Shown here: in pieces, positions 13,884 through 21,244 of the stretch
Layout of the letters: every line of letters starts with the position of its first letter
Numbering within the stretch: the first letter of the stretch is position 1
Assembly: GCA_023485925.1 (NCBI GenBank)
Contig: JAMDAJ010000045.1
Coordinates: forward strand, 10,497 to 31,899
DNA length: 21,403 nucleotides
Reading direction: 5' to 3'
From: Patescibacteria group bacterium
GTDB taxonomy: Bacteria > Patescibacteriota > Doudnabacteria > UBA920 > 2-01-FULL-50-11
The notes under the pieces: model-generated
What the model saw: the letters and a program-made list of their open reading frames with translations, nothing else
Database searches by the model: none
Told to the model about the DNA's origin: nothing
Made by a program: the position numbers and the translations under genes

Positions 13884-14750
13884 TTAAGTTTTAGTCGGGT
13901 CCCAGCAAGCATGATAGTCCTCATTCAAACTGTCGAGCGCGGCCATCTCTTCGGGGGAGAGCACAAAATCAAAGACTTGGGAATTCTCAAAAATCCGCTC
14001 TTTCCGCATTGATTTGGGCAGGACCACGCAACCGTGCTGCAAGCTCCAGCGGATGAGTACTTGCGCATTGGTCTTGCCATAGACCGAAGCTGTGGCGCCA
14101 ATGCGCTCGTCCTCCAAACGCTTGCCATGCATCAAGGGGCTGTAGGCTTCCAGCACGATCTGGTGTTCATTGCAATACTCCTGCAAATCTTTTTGATATA
14201 AAAAGGGATGAAATTCCACCTGGTCAACCGCCGGCGGAATTTTCATATAAGTTTTCATTTCCTCCAGATGCTCGATGGTGTAGTTGGAAACGCCGACGGC
14301 TTTGGCTTTGCCTGATTTTAAAATTTCCTCCATCGCGCCCCAAGTTTCCGCCCGCTTGTTGCCTAAAGTCTTGCCCAGAATGCGATGGTGGGATGTGAAC
14401 GGCCAATGGATAAGGTATAAATCGACATAATTCAAACCGAGACGTGAAAGCGACGCGTCGATGGCGGCAAGCGCTTTTTTGTAGCCCTGATCGGCGTTCC
14501 AAAGTTTGGTCGTGACAAAAATTTCTTCTCGGGATATCCGACTTTTCGCAATCCCCCGGCCCACGCCGGTTTCATTGCCATAAATTTTCGCGGTATCTAT
14601 GTGGCGATAACCAGCGGCTAAGGCCCAGGTCACCGAGTCTTCCACTGCTTGGCCTTCGGGAATCTTATACGTGCCCAAACCCAAAACCGGAATGGCGGCA
14701 CCATTACCGAGCGGGATTCTCGATAGTGAAGTCAAATTTGAATTTCCCAT
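13884..14750 (-). CDS. Aldo-keto reductase
   Basis: A 288-aa NAD(P)H-dependent oxidoreductase with the (beta/alpha)8 barrel. The catalytic tetrad is intact: D52 and Y57 (HIDTAKIYGNE), K82 (VTTKLW) and H115 (LIHWP). The signatures GYRHIDTA, SLSRLGLNYVDLYLIHWP and, near the end, LPKSMRKERIFENSQVFDF are standard. The ATG at 14750 gives the expected N-terminus (IPLGNGAAIPVLGLGTY); an in-frame upstream extension to 14900 lies inside the CPBP gene and is rejected. It is probably co-transcribed with the CPBP gene, which ends 2 bases before. Substrate not predictable. Confidence 0.95.
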   Translation of the reverse strand: MGNSNLTSLSRIPLGNGAAIPVLGLGTYKIPEGQAVEDSVTWALAAGYRHIDTAKIYGNETGVGRGIAKSRISREEIFVTTKLWNADQGYKKALAAIDASLSRLGLNYVDLYLIHWPFTSHHRILGKTLGNKRAETWGAMEEILKSGKAKAVGVSNYTIEHLEEMKTYMKIPPAVDQVEFHPFLYQKDLQEYCNEHQIVLEAYSPLMHGKRLEDERIGATASVYGKTNAQVLIRWSLQHGCVVLPKSMRKERIFENSQVFDFVLSPEEMAALDSLNEDYHACWDPTKT

Positions 14751-14752
14751 AA

Positions 14753-15514
14753 TTAAATTACCAGCAGCAACAATCCGTAAATAACGTGCCAAACGATATC
14801 CGTCCAAAAATGCACGCCAACGGCCGCCAAAAATCCGGCTTTTTTGAACTGCCACGCGCAAAGCAATCCGATAATGCTGTTTAGAACCACGATTTCCCAT
14901 ACCAAGGCCATCGGCATATCGGTGATGGTTCTATAGCCGTAAAGGTAAAAGATGGCCGGAAAATGCGCGCTCGCGAAAGCCAAAGCAGAAAGCCCGGCTA
15001 CGAACCAGAAAAGCATGGTTTGATTTTTTTTGAAAAAGAAAGACAACAATAAAAACCAAAATGACATAAAGAACAGCCGGAACAACAGCTCCTCGCCAAT
15101 ACCGGCCGAAAGCGCGGCGACGAGAGAAGTCGGGAATGGCGGATGGGCAAAGTGGCCGATAGTATTGAACTGGCTCAAAACGAGGTCGCCTACTATTATA
15201 ACCAGACCGCCGGCCAGGCCGACGAGCGCTGGCGTGTAAAATCGCTGCTTGACCGAAACCTGACTATCCCAGACCGCCGGGAAACCGGCTTTGCGAGACA
15301 GCCATAAACCCAAAACCCCCAAAATCCCGTAAAAAACTAACACTATACCAGCGTTAGCCAAGGCCAACACGTGTTTGGGAATTTGGGCCAGTTCCGGGCT
15401 GGGGGCTTGCGTCACCACGAAATTTCCCGTCGGCAAATACACGCTTGCGTAAGCGCAGAGAGCGAGCGTAATCAGCAGGCCGAAAAAAATTGTTGCGCTG
15501 GCGGAGATCCTCAT
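14753..15514 (-). CDS. CPBP-family intramembrane metalloprotease
   Basis: A 253-aa membrane protein with seven or so hydrophobic segments. The CPBP (ABI, Rce1-like) motifs are present: GEELLFR with E141, E142 and R146, then FASAHF with H184, and HFWTDI with H235 and D239 at the position where N or D is usual. In bacteria these proteins process or protect against peptides, often bacteriocins, and often sit beside ABC exporters, as here where it follows a NatAB-type pair by 9 bases. That context suggests a peptide export or immunity role, but no peptide gene is recognised. Confidence 0.88.
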   Translation of the reverse strand: MRISASATIFFGLLITLALCAYASVYLPTGNFVVTQAPSPELAQIPKHVLALANAGIVLVFYGILGVLGLWLSRKAGFPAVWDSQVSVKQRFYTPALVGLAGGLVIIVGDLVLSQFNTIGHFAHPPFPTSLVAALSAGIGEELLFRLFFMSFWFLLLSFFFKKNQTMLFWFVAGLSALAFASAHFPAIFYLYGYRTITDMPMALVWEIVVLNSIIGLLCAWQFKKAGFLAAVGVHFWTDIVWHVIYGLLLLVI

Positions 15515-15523
15515 GTCAGTGTT

Positions 15524-16798
15524 TCACCGCTTGCGGCGGAAATTCAGCTTTAATGTCATAATTTTGTCGGAAGAAAAAATTCTGCTGGCAATATAAATGA
15601 AAATTACGACCAGCACGGCCATGTAGCCCAGGCCCCAAAACACGGCGGAATAATCTTTGAGCAGAATGTTCGGCGCGGCCAGAAAAGCATGGGAAAAAGG
15701 AATGGCATAGACAAAGGCTTTCAAACCCAGCGAAAGCGAGTTGATATCTAAAAATAAAGTCAGGAAATAGGGAATGAGCACCAGGAACATCAAAGGCGCC
15801 GTCACCCCCTGAACGCTTTTGGCATCCTCGGCGAACGCGCCTAGAATCAATGAAATGGATAATGCCACCAAAATAGCGAAAAACAACACCAGTCCTAAAA
15901 GCGCATAATCCGCCGCTGAAAAAACCAAACCAAGCTGGTTGAATGCGTCGCTGGCTGCGGTTGTGCCGGAACCCGCACCCGCAGTAAGACCGGTGATGTA
16001 ATAGCGCATGCCAAAAAGATAGACCACGGCGGTAAGCAAAGCCACTAACCCCGCTCCCACCAGTTTCGCGGCCACCATCGCTTGCCGGGATACCGGCGCC
16101 GACAACAAGGTTTCCAGGGTCTTGTTTTCCTTCTCCGTGGCCATGGAAAGGGCGATGAGTTGCGAGGCGAACGTAATGACCAAAAACAAAACAATGGGTA
16201 TAAAGGTGCTCTGGGTCGAAATAAATCCCATAACCGCACTTACGCTAATCTTGGCTTCCCGCGAACCGATGACCACGGTCTCCTCCGTCCGCAGCGGGGA
16301 TTGCAAGACCGCGGGATCGGCTTGCGGAGCCTTTTCTGCAATCAACTCGCGACTTAAAGCGCTATTGATCTGCGCCAATGCCACCGTAGCGCTCTGGGTG
16401 CTGCGAGAGCCGATGAAAGAAAAATTCTTTAAAATCGTATAAATACTCAAAGATAACGGCTTGCCGGAAAAACCCCTTTCGAAACCCGCCGGGATTACGA
16501 AAAGGATTTTTAAATCCTGGTTTTTAGCTTGTTGTAACGCCTCCTCTGGACTTATTTCGGAAAATTCCGTGAGTTTAAGATTGTTCTTGGACAGCGTTTG
16601 CGCGACCAGAGCAGAAGTATTAGTATGGTCAAGATCTAAAATGCCGACCGGCTGCGGCTCGGCGGTTTTAGCCGCTTCACTGCCTGCCACTTTGCCGATG
16701 AACACGAATGCCACCACAATTATTAAAAGTGGCAGCAGCATCTGTGGGGTCAAAAGTTCCTGAACTTCTTTTTTTACTAAAACAAAAAACTTGCGCAT
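15524..16798 (-). CDS. ABC-2 type exporter permease (NatB-like)
   Basis: A 424-aa permease of the ABC-2/NatB group. It has one N-terminal membrane segment (residues 17-36), a large extracytoplasmic domain of about 150 residues, then five to six membrane segments in the C-terminal half. The stretch ALSMATEKENKTLETLLSAPVSR is the amphipathic coupling segment typical of the family. The basic C-terminus (KLNFRRKR) is cytoplasmic. It starts 3 bases after the ATPase gene. NatAB exports sodium in Bacillus, but related pairs move peptides or other substrates, so the cargo is open. Confidence 0.92.
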   Translation of the reverse strand: MRKFFVLVKKEVQELLTPQMLLPLLIIVVAFVFIGKVAGSEAAKTAEPQPVGILDLDHTNTSALVAQTLSKNNLKLTEFSEISPEEALQQAKNQDLKILFVIPAGFERGFSGKPLSLSIYTILKNFSFIGSRSTQSATVALAQINSALSRELIAEKAPQADPAVLQSPLRTEETVVIGSREAKISVSAVMGFISTQSTFIPIVLFLVITFASQLIALSMATEKENKTLETLLSAPVSRQAMVAAKLVGAGLVALLTAVVYLFGMRYYITGLTAGAGSGTTAASDAFNQLGLVFSAADYALLGLVLFFAILVALSISLILGAFAEDAKSVQGVTAPLMFLVLIPYFLTLFLDINSLSLGLKAFVYAIPFSHAFLAAPNILLKDYSAVFWGLGYMAVLVVIFIYIASRIFSSDKIMTLKLNFRRKR

Positions 16799-16801
16799 AT
16801 T

Positions 16802-17527
16802 TTAACTATTTTCCACTATCTTATGAAAGACCTCTTCCAGATTCCGGGCGCCGTATTTGGCTTTTAAAGCTTCGGCCGTGCCGGTCTCATAAATCCGACC
16901 TTGGTGAATAATTCCCACTCGGTCGGATAAAAATTCTATCTCCAGCATATTGTGGGATGAAAGCAATACGCTCATGCCCTCGCGAGAAAGTTTTCGGATA
17001 ATGCTGCGGATCTCAAGCGCGTTGATGACGTCCAAGCCGGAAGTCGGCTCGTCCAAGATGGCCAGTTTCGGCCGCGTCATCACGGCCCGGGCCAAAAGTA
17101 ATTTCCTGGTCATGCCCTTGCTGTAAGTACGAATCTTGTCTGAAAGCCGCGGGCCCAAGCCGGTGATATCAGAGGCAAAAGCCACATATTCTTTGGCCTG
17201 TGAGAGCGAGTCAGCATAAAGCTCGGCCATAAAAGAAAGATACTGCCGGCCGGTAAGCGTTTTATAAGCGCCGGCCTCCTCCGGCAAATAACTGATAAGC
17301 CGTCTGACCTGTCCGCTTTCTTTTTGCACGTCGTAGCCGAAGATGGTCGCGCGACCTTCCGAGGGCTGCAAAATGGTGGCCAGCATACGCAGGGTGGTGG
17401 ATTTGCCCGCGCCGTTGGGACCTATCAGCGCAAAAATTTCTCTTTCGGCGATATAAAAATCCACGCCGGCTACCGCCGGGGCTTTTCCGAAAAATTTTTT
17501 TAGATCGTTTACTTCGACGGCGTTCAT
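16802..17527 (-). CDS. ABC exporter ATPase (NatA-like)
   Basis: A 241-aa nucleotide-binding subunit that pairs with the NatB-like permease. Walker A is GPNGAGKST (36-44), the signature is YSKGMTRKLLLA (135 on), Walker B is LAILDEPTSGLD (156-166), and the switch histidine is H192 (SSHNM). The Q-loop region reads SYLPEEAGAY with Glu in place of Gln, as is common in this exporter group. The start at 17527 gives the standard N-terminus; the longer frame to 17626 would overlap the previous gene. The unit continues from the gene that ends 7 bases upstream. Confidence 0.95.
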   Translation of the reverse strand: MNAVEVNDLKKFFGKAPAVAGVDFYIAEREIFALIGPNGAGKSTTLRMLATILQPSEGRATIFGYDVQKESGQVRRLISYLPEEAGAYKTLTGRQYLSFMAELYADSLSQAKEYVAFASDITGLGPRLSDKIRTYSKGMTRKLLLARAVMTRPKLAILDEPTSGLDVINALEIRSIIRKLSREGMSVLLSSHNMLEIEFLSDRVGIIHQGRIYETGTAEALKAKYGARNLEEVFHKIVENS

Positions 17528-17534
17528 AAAATCT

Positions 17535-18002
17535 TTAAGCTGCCTCTCTCCTCTCGCTCGGTTCCCCGCGCTTGGGCATCTCCACGACTTTTTTGCGGGA
17601 CGCGGCCGCTGGGTCATCGGGGGCATAATCTTCCAAAATTTGGAATGTCCGGTCCTGGTATTTCAACCCGGCGAAAAGGGCTTTCAGTTTGTCCCGCAGC
17701 CCCTCCTGCCCTTGCTTAAAATTCAGCTGCAACCCGACGTCTTGCCGCCCCGGATCTTCCTGCCAACCGTTCAACTGCAATAAAACCTCGTTGTACTCCC
17801 GGGTCTGGGCAAGCGCCCTCGAGGCGGCGTCGCGTTCTGCCGAATTCCCAAAGATGAAAAAATACCGCTTGGGCTCGGCCCAAGATTCCCGTTCGCGAGC
17901 ACTGATCTCCGCGCTGACTTCCGTTTCAATCTGTTTTTGTCTTTCGTCGAACTCCTCTTGTGTGAGTCCCTGCTCATCCTCCAAATATTCGGGCTTTTCC
18001 AT
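17535..18002 (-). CDS. Uncharacterised acidic, helical protein
   Basis: A 155-aa cytoplasmic protein I do not recognise. It is rich in Glu, Gln, Lys and Arg, with a Glu-rich N-terminal helix (residues 4-40), a short hydrophobic segment YFFIFGNSAER, a probable amphipathic middle, and a basic low-complexity tail (RKKVVEMPKRGEPSERREAA) that may be disordered. There are no cysteines, no signal and no membrane segment. The start at 18002 is preferred over 18038 because it is closer to the predicted promoter spacing. It leads the operon with the ABC exporter, the CPBP protease, the aldo-keto reductase and the nuclease, and ends 7 bases before the ATPase start. Confidence 0.65.
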   Translation of the reverse strand: MEKPEYLEDEQGLTQEEFDERQKQIETEVSAEISARERESWAEPKRYFFIFGNSAERDAASRALAQTREYNEVLLQLNGWQEDPGRQDVGLQLNFKQGQEGLRDKLKALFAGLKYQDRTFQILEDYAPDDPAAASRKKVVEMPKRGEPSERREAA

Positions 18003-18028
18003 AAATTTCAAAACTAATAACTTTTTAT

Positions 18029-18037
18029 ATTCTAGCA
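18029..18037 (-). promoter_or_regulatory. Extended -10 promoter of the ABC exporter / nuclease operon
   Basis: On the minus strand, TGCTAGAAT (18037-18029) lies about 26 bases upstream of the first gene at 18002. A TTGATT at 18060-18055 would give a 20-bp spacer, too long for a good -35, so the extended -10 probably matters most. It follows the terminator of the upstream gene, so this is a natural operon start. Confidence 0.5.
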
Positions 18038-18058
18038 TTTTCAGCCGGATTTGTAATC

Positions 18059-18090
18059 AAAAAAAGCACCGGGAGCATACGCTCTCGGTG
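18059..18090 (-). terminator. Intrinsic terminator of the coiled-coil cassette gene
   Basis: A 10-bp stem with one mismatch on the minus strand (18067-18076 / 18081-18090, 4-base loop) is followed by seven T. It is about 28 bases beyond the stop at 18119 and just before the promoter of the next operon. Confidence 0.8.
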
Positions 18091-18118
18091 TTGTAATGGA
18101 ACCGGTTACGGCGGGCGA

Positions 18119-18613
18119 TCAGCCCACCACCTTGGCCAGGCCGACAGTCTGTAGCTTGGCGGCCACGAGCTGGGGAAACCGCCGGCCAGACTCGATATTG
18201 TCCAGCAGAACCTGCCATGACCGCAGGAACTCCTCCCGAGCCGAAAGCCCAAATGGCATTAAGCGATTCTGCAGTTGTGCGAGGCGTTTCTCGTAAATCT
18301 TCACCTCGCGGGGGCTGTCATCAACGATCCGCTGGAATGGCGCCCAGGCTGCCCTGGATGTAGTCTCTTTCAGCGAAGCGAGAACCTCGTCGTACCCCCT
18401 TTGCTCCTGGCGGAACGCCTCGAGAGCGTTTGAAGCCTCCGAGCGGAGTGAGGTGATCTCCACCACGAGCCGGCGGCGGCGGAGAAACCAGAAGACGAAC
18501 CAGCAAACGATTGCGATGATCAGGGTTCCCGACACAGTGAGAACCAGCGAAGCCATATTCTCTTCAAACTGTCTCGGTATCCCTGCCACTGTTGCGATGT
18601 ACGAAATGGACAT
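18119..18613 (-). CDS. Membrane-anchored coiled-coil protein of unknown function
   Basis: A 164-aa protein with one membrane segment (about residues 22-45, LVLTVSGTLIIAIVCWFVFWFL) followed by RRRR, so the long C-terminal part is predicted cytoplasmic. That part is helical and coiled-coil-like, rich in Arg, Glu and Leu. The overall plan is similar to LemA proteins, but I find no LemA signature, so I do not call it LemA. The start at 18613 is decided by a very good GGAGG ribosome binding site 7 bases upstream; the longer frame to 18688 has none. It is a monocistronic unit with its own promoter and terminator, like the M16 peptidase and the three small genes in the SUF locus. Confidence 0.7.
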   Translation of the reverse strand: MSISYIATVAGIPRQFEENMASLVLTVSGTLIIAIVCWFVFWFLRRRRLVVEITSLRSEASNALEAFRQEQRGYDEVLASLKETTSRAAWAPFQRIVDDSPREVKIYEKRLAQLQNRLMPFGLSAREEFLRSWQVLLDNIESGRRFPQLVAAKLQTVGLAKVVG

Positions 18614-18659
18614 CTCTTCCTCCATTAACATGGGATGTAACACCAACGCGAAAGACCTG

Positions 18660-18688
18660 ATGATAACAGAAAACAGGGCCAAGGTCAA
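18660..18688 (-). promoter_or_regulatory. Sigma70 promoter of the coiled-coil cassette gene
   Basis: On the minus strand: TTGACC (18688-18683), a 17-bp spacer, TGT directly before TATCAT (18665-18660), then a 46-base leader with GGAGG before the ATG at 18613. Close to consensus in spacing and in both boxes. Confidence 0.75.
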
Positions 18689-18710
18689 CCCTGCTCTTCA
18701 TACATTAAAA

Positions 18711-19187
18711 TCATTTTTCGCCGAACAGTTTCTTCCAAAAATCCGGGAACAACATCGGCACGCGACTGCGATAGCTTTGATACTCCTCGCCGAATTTCTG
18801 GACCAAAGCTTCCTCTTCCAACTTCGCCCAATAAACAAAAATCGCCGTGGCCCAAATCACCGTGACTAAAAGCCGCAAGCTGGGAAAAGCAAAAAATACA
18901 CCCCACGCAATCACAATATCGGCCGAATAAATGGGATGACGGACAACGGCATAAGCACCGGTAGTCGCCAACTGCTTGACGTTCGCCGCCGAAACGGCCG
19001 GACTGTGATTAGCGCTCAAGCCCCGGATATAAAAATATAGGCCGTAAGCCAAAGCCGGAAAAAATAACAGCCAGGAATAGGTTCTTTCCGAAAGCACCGC
19101 ACCGGTCGGCACCAGCCAAAAAAATACTACTGCGCCAAGCAGGATAATGACCCACATTAACACCGGCGTGACATACTTCTGTTCCAT
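18711..19187 (-). CDS. Isoprenylcysteine carboxyl methyltransferase (ICMT/PEMT)-like membrane protein
   Basis: A 158-aa membrane protein with four hydrophobic segments. The signature of the ICMT/phospholipid methyltransferase group is clear: GAYAVVRHPIYSADIV (SAM-binding RHPxY), then KLEEEALVQKFGEEYQSYRSRVPMLFP near the C-terminus. In bacteria the substrates are mostly unknown, but methylation of a lipid or a small-molecule or protein thiol or carboxylate is expected. The start at 19187 is 4 bases after the 2TM gene's stop; the extension to 19217 would overlap that gene. The two are probably one transcript. Confidence 0.88.
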   Translation of the reverse strand: MEQKYVTPVLMWVIILLGAVVFFWLVPTGAVLSERTYSWLLFFPALAYGLYFYIRGLSANHSPAVSAANVKQLATTGAYAVVRHPIYSADIVIAWGVFFAFPSLRLLVTVIWATAIFVYWAKLEEEALVQKFGEEYQSYRSRVPMLFPDFWKKLFGEK

Positions 19188-19191
19188 AAGG

Positions 19192-19452
19192 TCAGGGCTT
19201 ACGATGATGGCGGCCAAGCCACCAGGTTTTGACGCTTCCCAAAGACAAAGTAGAAAGCAAATATCCTAAAGCCGGCACCAGAGCAGAAAGCCAGGGCCGC
19301 GAAAGTCCAACGAGTTGCAGCCATAGCCCGGCCAGCGCGTAAGTGAGCGCAGTGATGAACAGCCGTCTTATCCAGGAAAGTTCCCAGGCCTTGTCCGCTT
19401 CCACGCGCAAGTTGCGCTGTTTGATGATCTCAATCTCTTTTTCGATGTCCAT
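19192..19452 (-). CDS. Small two-helix membrane protein (2TM-domain type)
   Basis: An 86-aa protein with a charged N-terminal helix (MDIEKEIEIIKQRNLRVEAD), then DKAWELSWIRR and two hydrophobic segments (about residues 31-50 and 55-72), ending in a basic tail (GRHHRKP). The layout matches a conserved hypothetical family that I associate with CPR bacteria. No catalytic residues are seen. It is the first gene of a two-gene unit with the ICMT-like methyltransferase and has a consensus extended -10 promoter just upstream. Confidence 0.75.
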   Translation of the reverse strand: MDIEKEIEIIKQRNLRVEADKAWELSWIRRLFITALTYALAGLWLQLVGLSRPWLSALVPALGYLLSTLSLGSVKTWWLGRHHRKP

Positions 19453-19466
19453 AACGATATGCCTTG

Positions 19467-19475
19467 ATTATATCA
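19467..19475 (-). promoter_or_regulatory. Extended -10 promoter of the 2TM / ICMT-like unit
   Basis: On the minus strand, TGATATAAT (19475-19467) is a perfect extended -10 box; the start codon at 19452 is only 15 bases downstream, so the leader is very short. No -35 is seen. It directly follows the terminator of the M16 gene. Confidence 0.65.
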
Positions 19476-19483
19476 TAACAAAA

Positions 19484-19514
19484 GAAAAAAGCCCGCGACT
19501 TATCAAGTCAGGGC
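19484..19514 (-). terminator. Terminator of the M16 peptidase gene, containing its stop codon
   Basis: On the minus strand an interrupted stem (gccc/gggc and gactt/aagtc, 19491-19514) is followed by TTTTTTCTTT. The TGA stop of the gene (19508-19510) lies in the stem. Confidence 0.75.
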
Positions 19515-20764
19515 TCGATGACATAGGACCAGCGGCGTCCGGGCACCAGATATCCGGCGATTGCTCCCATGTCGGACAGAGTCAGTGCTTCGTAGCCAGC
19601 CAAATTCTCCGCCAAAGTCGAGATTCGCTTCCAGATGCGCAAGCGATGCACAGCGTCCTCGACCAAGTCGGCAACCGACGTATCGTGCATCTGCACTGCG
19701 GACAATACGCCCGTCTGGAACTTGCGGAAGAGATCCTGGTCGGTGGCGGCAATTTCGATGCAGTCGTCGACCAGCCCGCAAATCCTTTGGGCAGCTGCGG
19801 GCGGCACGTACCCCTCCACCTCAAGGAAATGGAACTCCTGGCGAAACCGGAGGTCAGACAAAAAGCCGTAGGTGAGGCGCCGCTTTTCCCGCAGCTCCCG
19901 GAACATGACTTCATCCAGGATATTGCTGAACAACCGCAACGCCTCATAACTGATATTCCCGGGCAGCACCCCGCGGGTGAAAAACTCCACCATCTCGAGT
20001 TGCCCCGGAGTGACCACCCACTCTCGGCGCGACAGACTGGTGCGGAAAAACGTCTCAGCCGGAAGCGGCGGCGCTGCCGGCGGCAAGACCGAGTTTCGGT
20101 CTCCCGGCCGAACCATGCCGAACGAGCTCTCCTCCAGCAGTTTGAGCAGGATCGACAGCTCCAAACCGCCGGCGGCCACGACTTCCATATTAGCGGGCAC
20201 GTAATATCGACTGTAGAAATCCTGCAGCTGCTGCTGCCCAATGGCTGTAACCGACTCCACCGTTCCGAGTTCACCCACATAGCGACCCATGCGGTGATCT
20301 GGAAATTGCATCCGAAATCCGGTAGCGTGCAGCTCACGCAAAAATCGGAGCCGGTTTTCATCGCGAAGCTCGTTGATGACAATCGCTTTCTGCTCGTCGA
20401 CATACCGCTCGATTCTCGCTCCGGCCAAGAACGACCCGAAGATATCGATAGCCGGCCTTAGGAGATCCACCGGAACCCGGAAGCCGTACCAGGTCCCGAG
20501 ATAGCCGAGTTCACCCAAAAAAGGGTCCTCGCCCCATTCGGAGAACATCATGCGCACCTGCTCGTTGGTCAGGCCGGGGACGTTGTCCCCGACCAGATGC
20601 TCGAGCAAATGGCAGATGCCAGCGTATTCCGACGGGTCGTCACGTGCGCCGACGTGAACCAGGAAACGTGCGAACACCCACGAAACAGGTAGGTGTTGAT
20701 GGCGAACGGTGAGCCCGTTCGATAAATGGGCAGTTTCAAACCGTGCAAAGGGATCGTAGAGCAT
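19508..20764 (-). CDS. M16-family zinc metallopeptidase (pitrilysin/processing-peptidase type)
   Basis: A 418-aa protein the size of a two-domain M16B peptidase. The inverted zinc motif HxxEH is H52-E55-H56 (ICHLLEHLVGD), and the third ligand is E132 (VINELRDENR), 76 residues on, as expected for the family. In the second half, REKRRLTYGFLSD is the conserved Arg/Tyr substrate-binding segment. There is no signal peptide. The start at 20764 (MLYDPFARFE) is chosen because of gagaggggg about 6 bases upstream. It is a monocistronic unit with its own promoter and terminator. Substrate unknown; M16B enzymes degrade or process small peptides. Confidence 0.9.
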   Translation of the reverse strand: MLYDPFARFETAHLSNGLTVRHQHLPVSWVFARFLVHVGARDDPSEYAGICHLLEHLVGDNVPGLTNEQVRMMFSEWGEDPFLGELGYLGTWYGFRVPVDLLRPAIDIFGSFLAGARIERYVDEQKAIVINELRDENRLRFLRELHATGFRMQFPDHRMGRYVGELGTVESVTAIGQQQLQDFYSRYYVPANMEVVAAGGLELSILLKLLEESSFGMVRPGDRNSVLPPAAPPLPAETFFRTSLSRREWVVTPGQLEMVEFFTRGVLPGNISYEALRLFSNILDEVMFRELREKRRLTYGFLSDLRFRQEFHFLEVEGYVPPAAAQRICGLVDDCIEIAATDQDLFRKFQTGVLSAVQMHDTSVADLVEDAVHRLRIWKRISTLAENLAGYEALTLSDMGAIAGYLVPGRRWSYVIEP

Positions 20765-20801
20765 AATGCCCCCTCTCGAAATTGAAAATTTCAGTCCGGC
20801 T

Positions 20802-20830
20802 AGACTATCACGAAAAAAATTTTCGGTCAA
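20802..20830 (-). promoter_or_regulatory. Sigma70 promoter of the M16 peptidase gene
   Basis: On the minus strand: TTGACC (20830-20825), a 17-bp spacer, TGA directly before TAGTCT (20807-20802), then a 37-base leader with a purine-rich ribosome binding site. The -35 box lies only 7 bases beyond the end of the rplS terminator stem. Confidence 0.7.
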
Positions 20831-20866
20831 TAAAAATGACCCCACCCGAAGTGTCGGGCGGGGTCA
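20831..20866 (-). terminator. Intrinsic terminator of rplS
   Basis: On the minus strand a 12-bp stem with one G-U wobble (20838-20866) is followed by atttttatt. It lies about 20 bases beyond the rplS stop codon. Confidence 0.85.
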
Positions 20867-20886
20867 ATGAAATATCATCGAAACAA

Positions 20887-21234
20887 TTACTTTTTCCGGT
20901 CCTGCTTGAACCGCGGCAGATTATCCGACCGGCCGCGCACGTATCCTAACTGCGCCTTGCGAACGCGAGCGGTTTTTACCACTTCGATCTTGACGATGTT
21001 CGGCGAATGCAGCGGATAAATACGCTCCACGCCCACGCCGGAAGCGATTTTACGCACGGTGAACGTGGCGTTTATCCCGGTACCGCCGTGACGCCCGATC
21101 ACCAGACCTTCAAAGGCCTGCACGCGGGTTTTGTCCCCTTCCCGGATAGACTGAAAAACTTTTACGGTGTCGCCAGAAGAAAACCGGGGGAAATCGGTCT
21201 TAAGATATGCGGTCTTTCCTGTAACTTGGGTCAT
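20887..21234 (-). CDS. rplS: 50S ribosomal protein L19
   Basis: A 115-aa ribosomal protein at the 30S-50S interface. Signatures are FSSGDTVKV, REGDKTRVQAFEGLVI, FTVRKIASGVGVERIYPLHSPNIVKIEV and the basic C-terminal end (RVRKAQLGYVRGRSDNLPRFKQDRKK). The ATG at 21234 is chosen over the TTG at 21264, because it gives the normal N-terminus and avoids overlap with the upstream gene. The usual neighbours rpsP, rimM and trmD are not seen; instead the 3' end of an RluA-type gene precedes it by 10 bases. Confidence 0.96.
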   Translation of the reverse strand: MTQVTGKTAYLKTDFPRFSSGDTVKVFQSIREGDKTRVQAFEGLVIGRHGGTGINATFTVRKIASGVGVERIYPLHSPNIVKIEVVKTARVRKAQLGYVRGRSDNLPRFKQDRKK

Positions 21235-21244
21235 CGGAGAAAAT

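Noticed and set aside
18119..18613. LemA family protein
   Set aside because: The overall layout is similar, but none of the conserved LemA residues after the membrane helix are present.
19343..20461. 372-aa plus-strand frame opposite the M16 peptidase
   Set aside because: The minus-strand frame has an intact zinc site, promoter, ribosome binding site and terminator; the plus-strand frame shows no family pattern and runs across several features.
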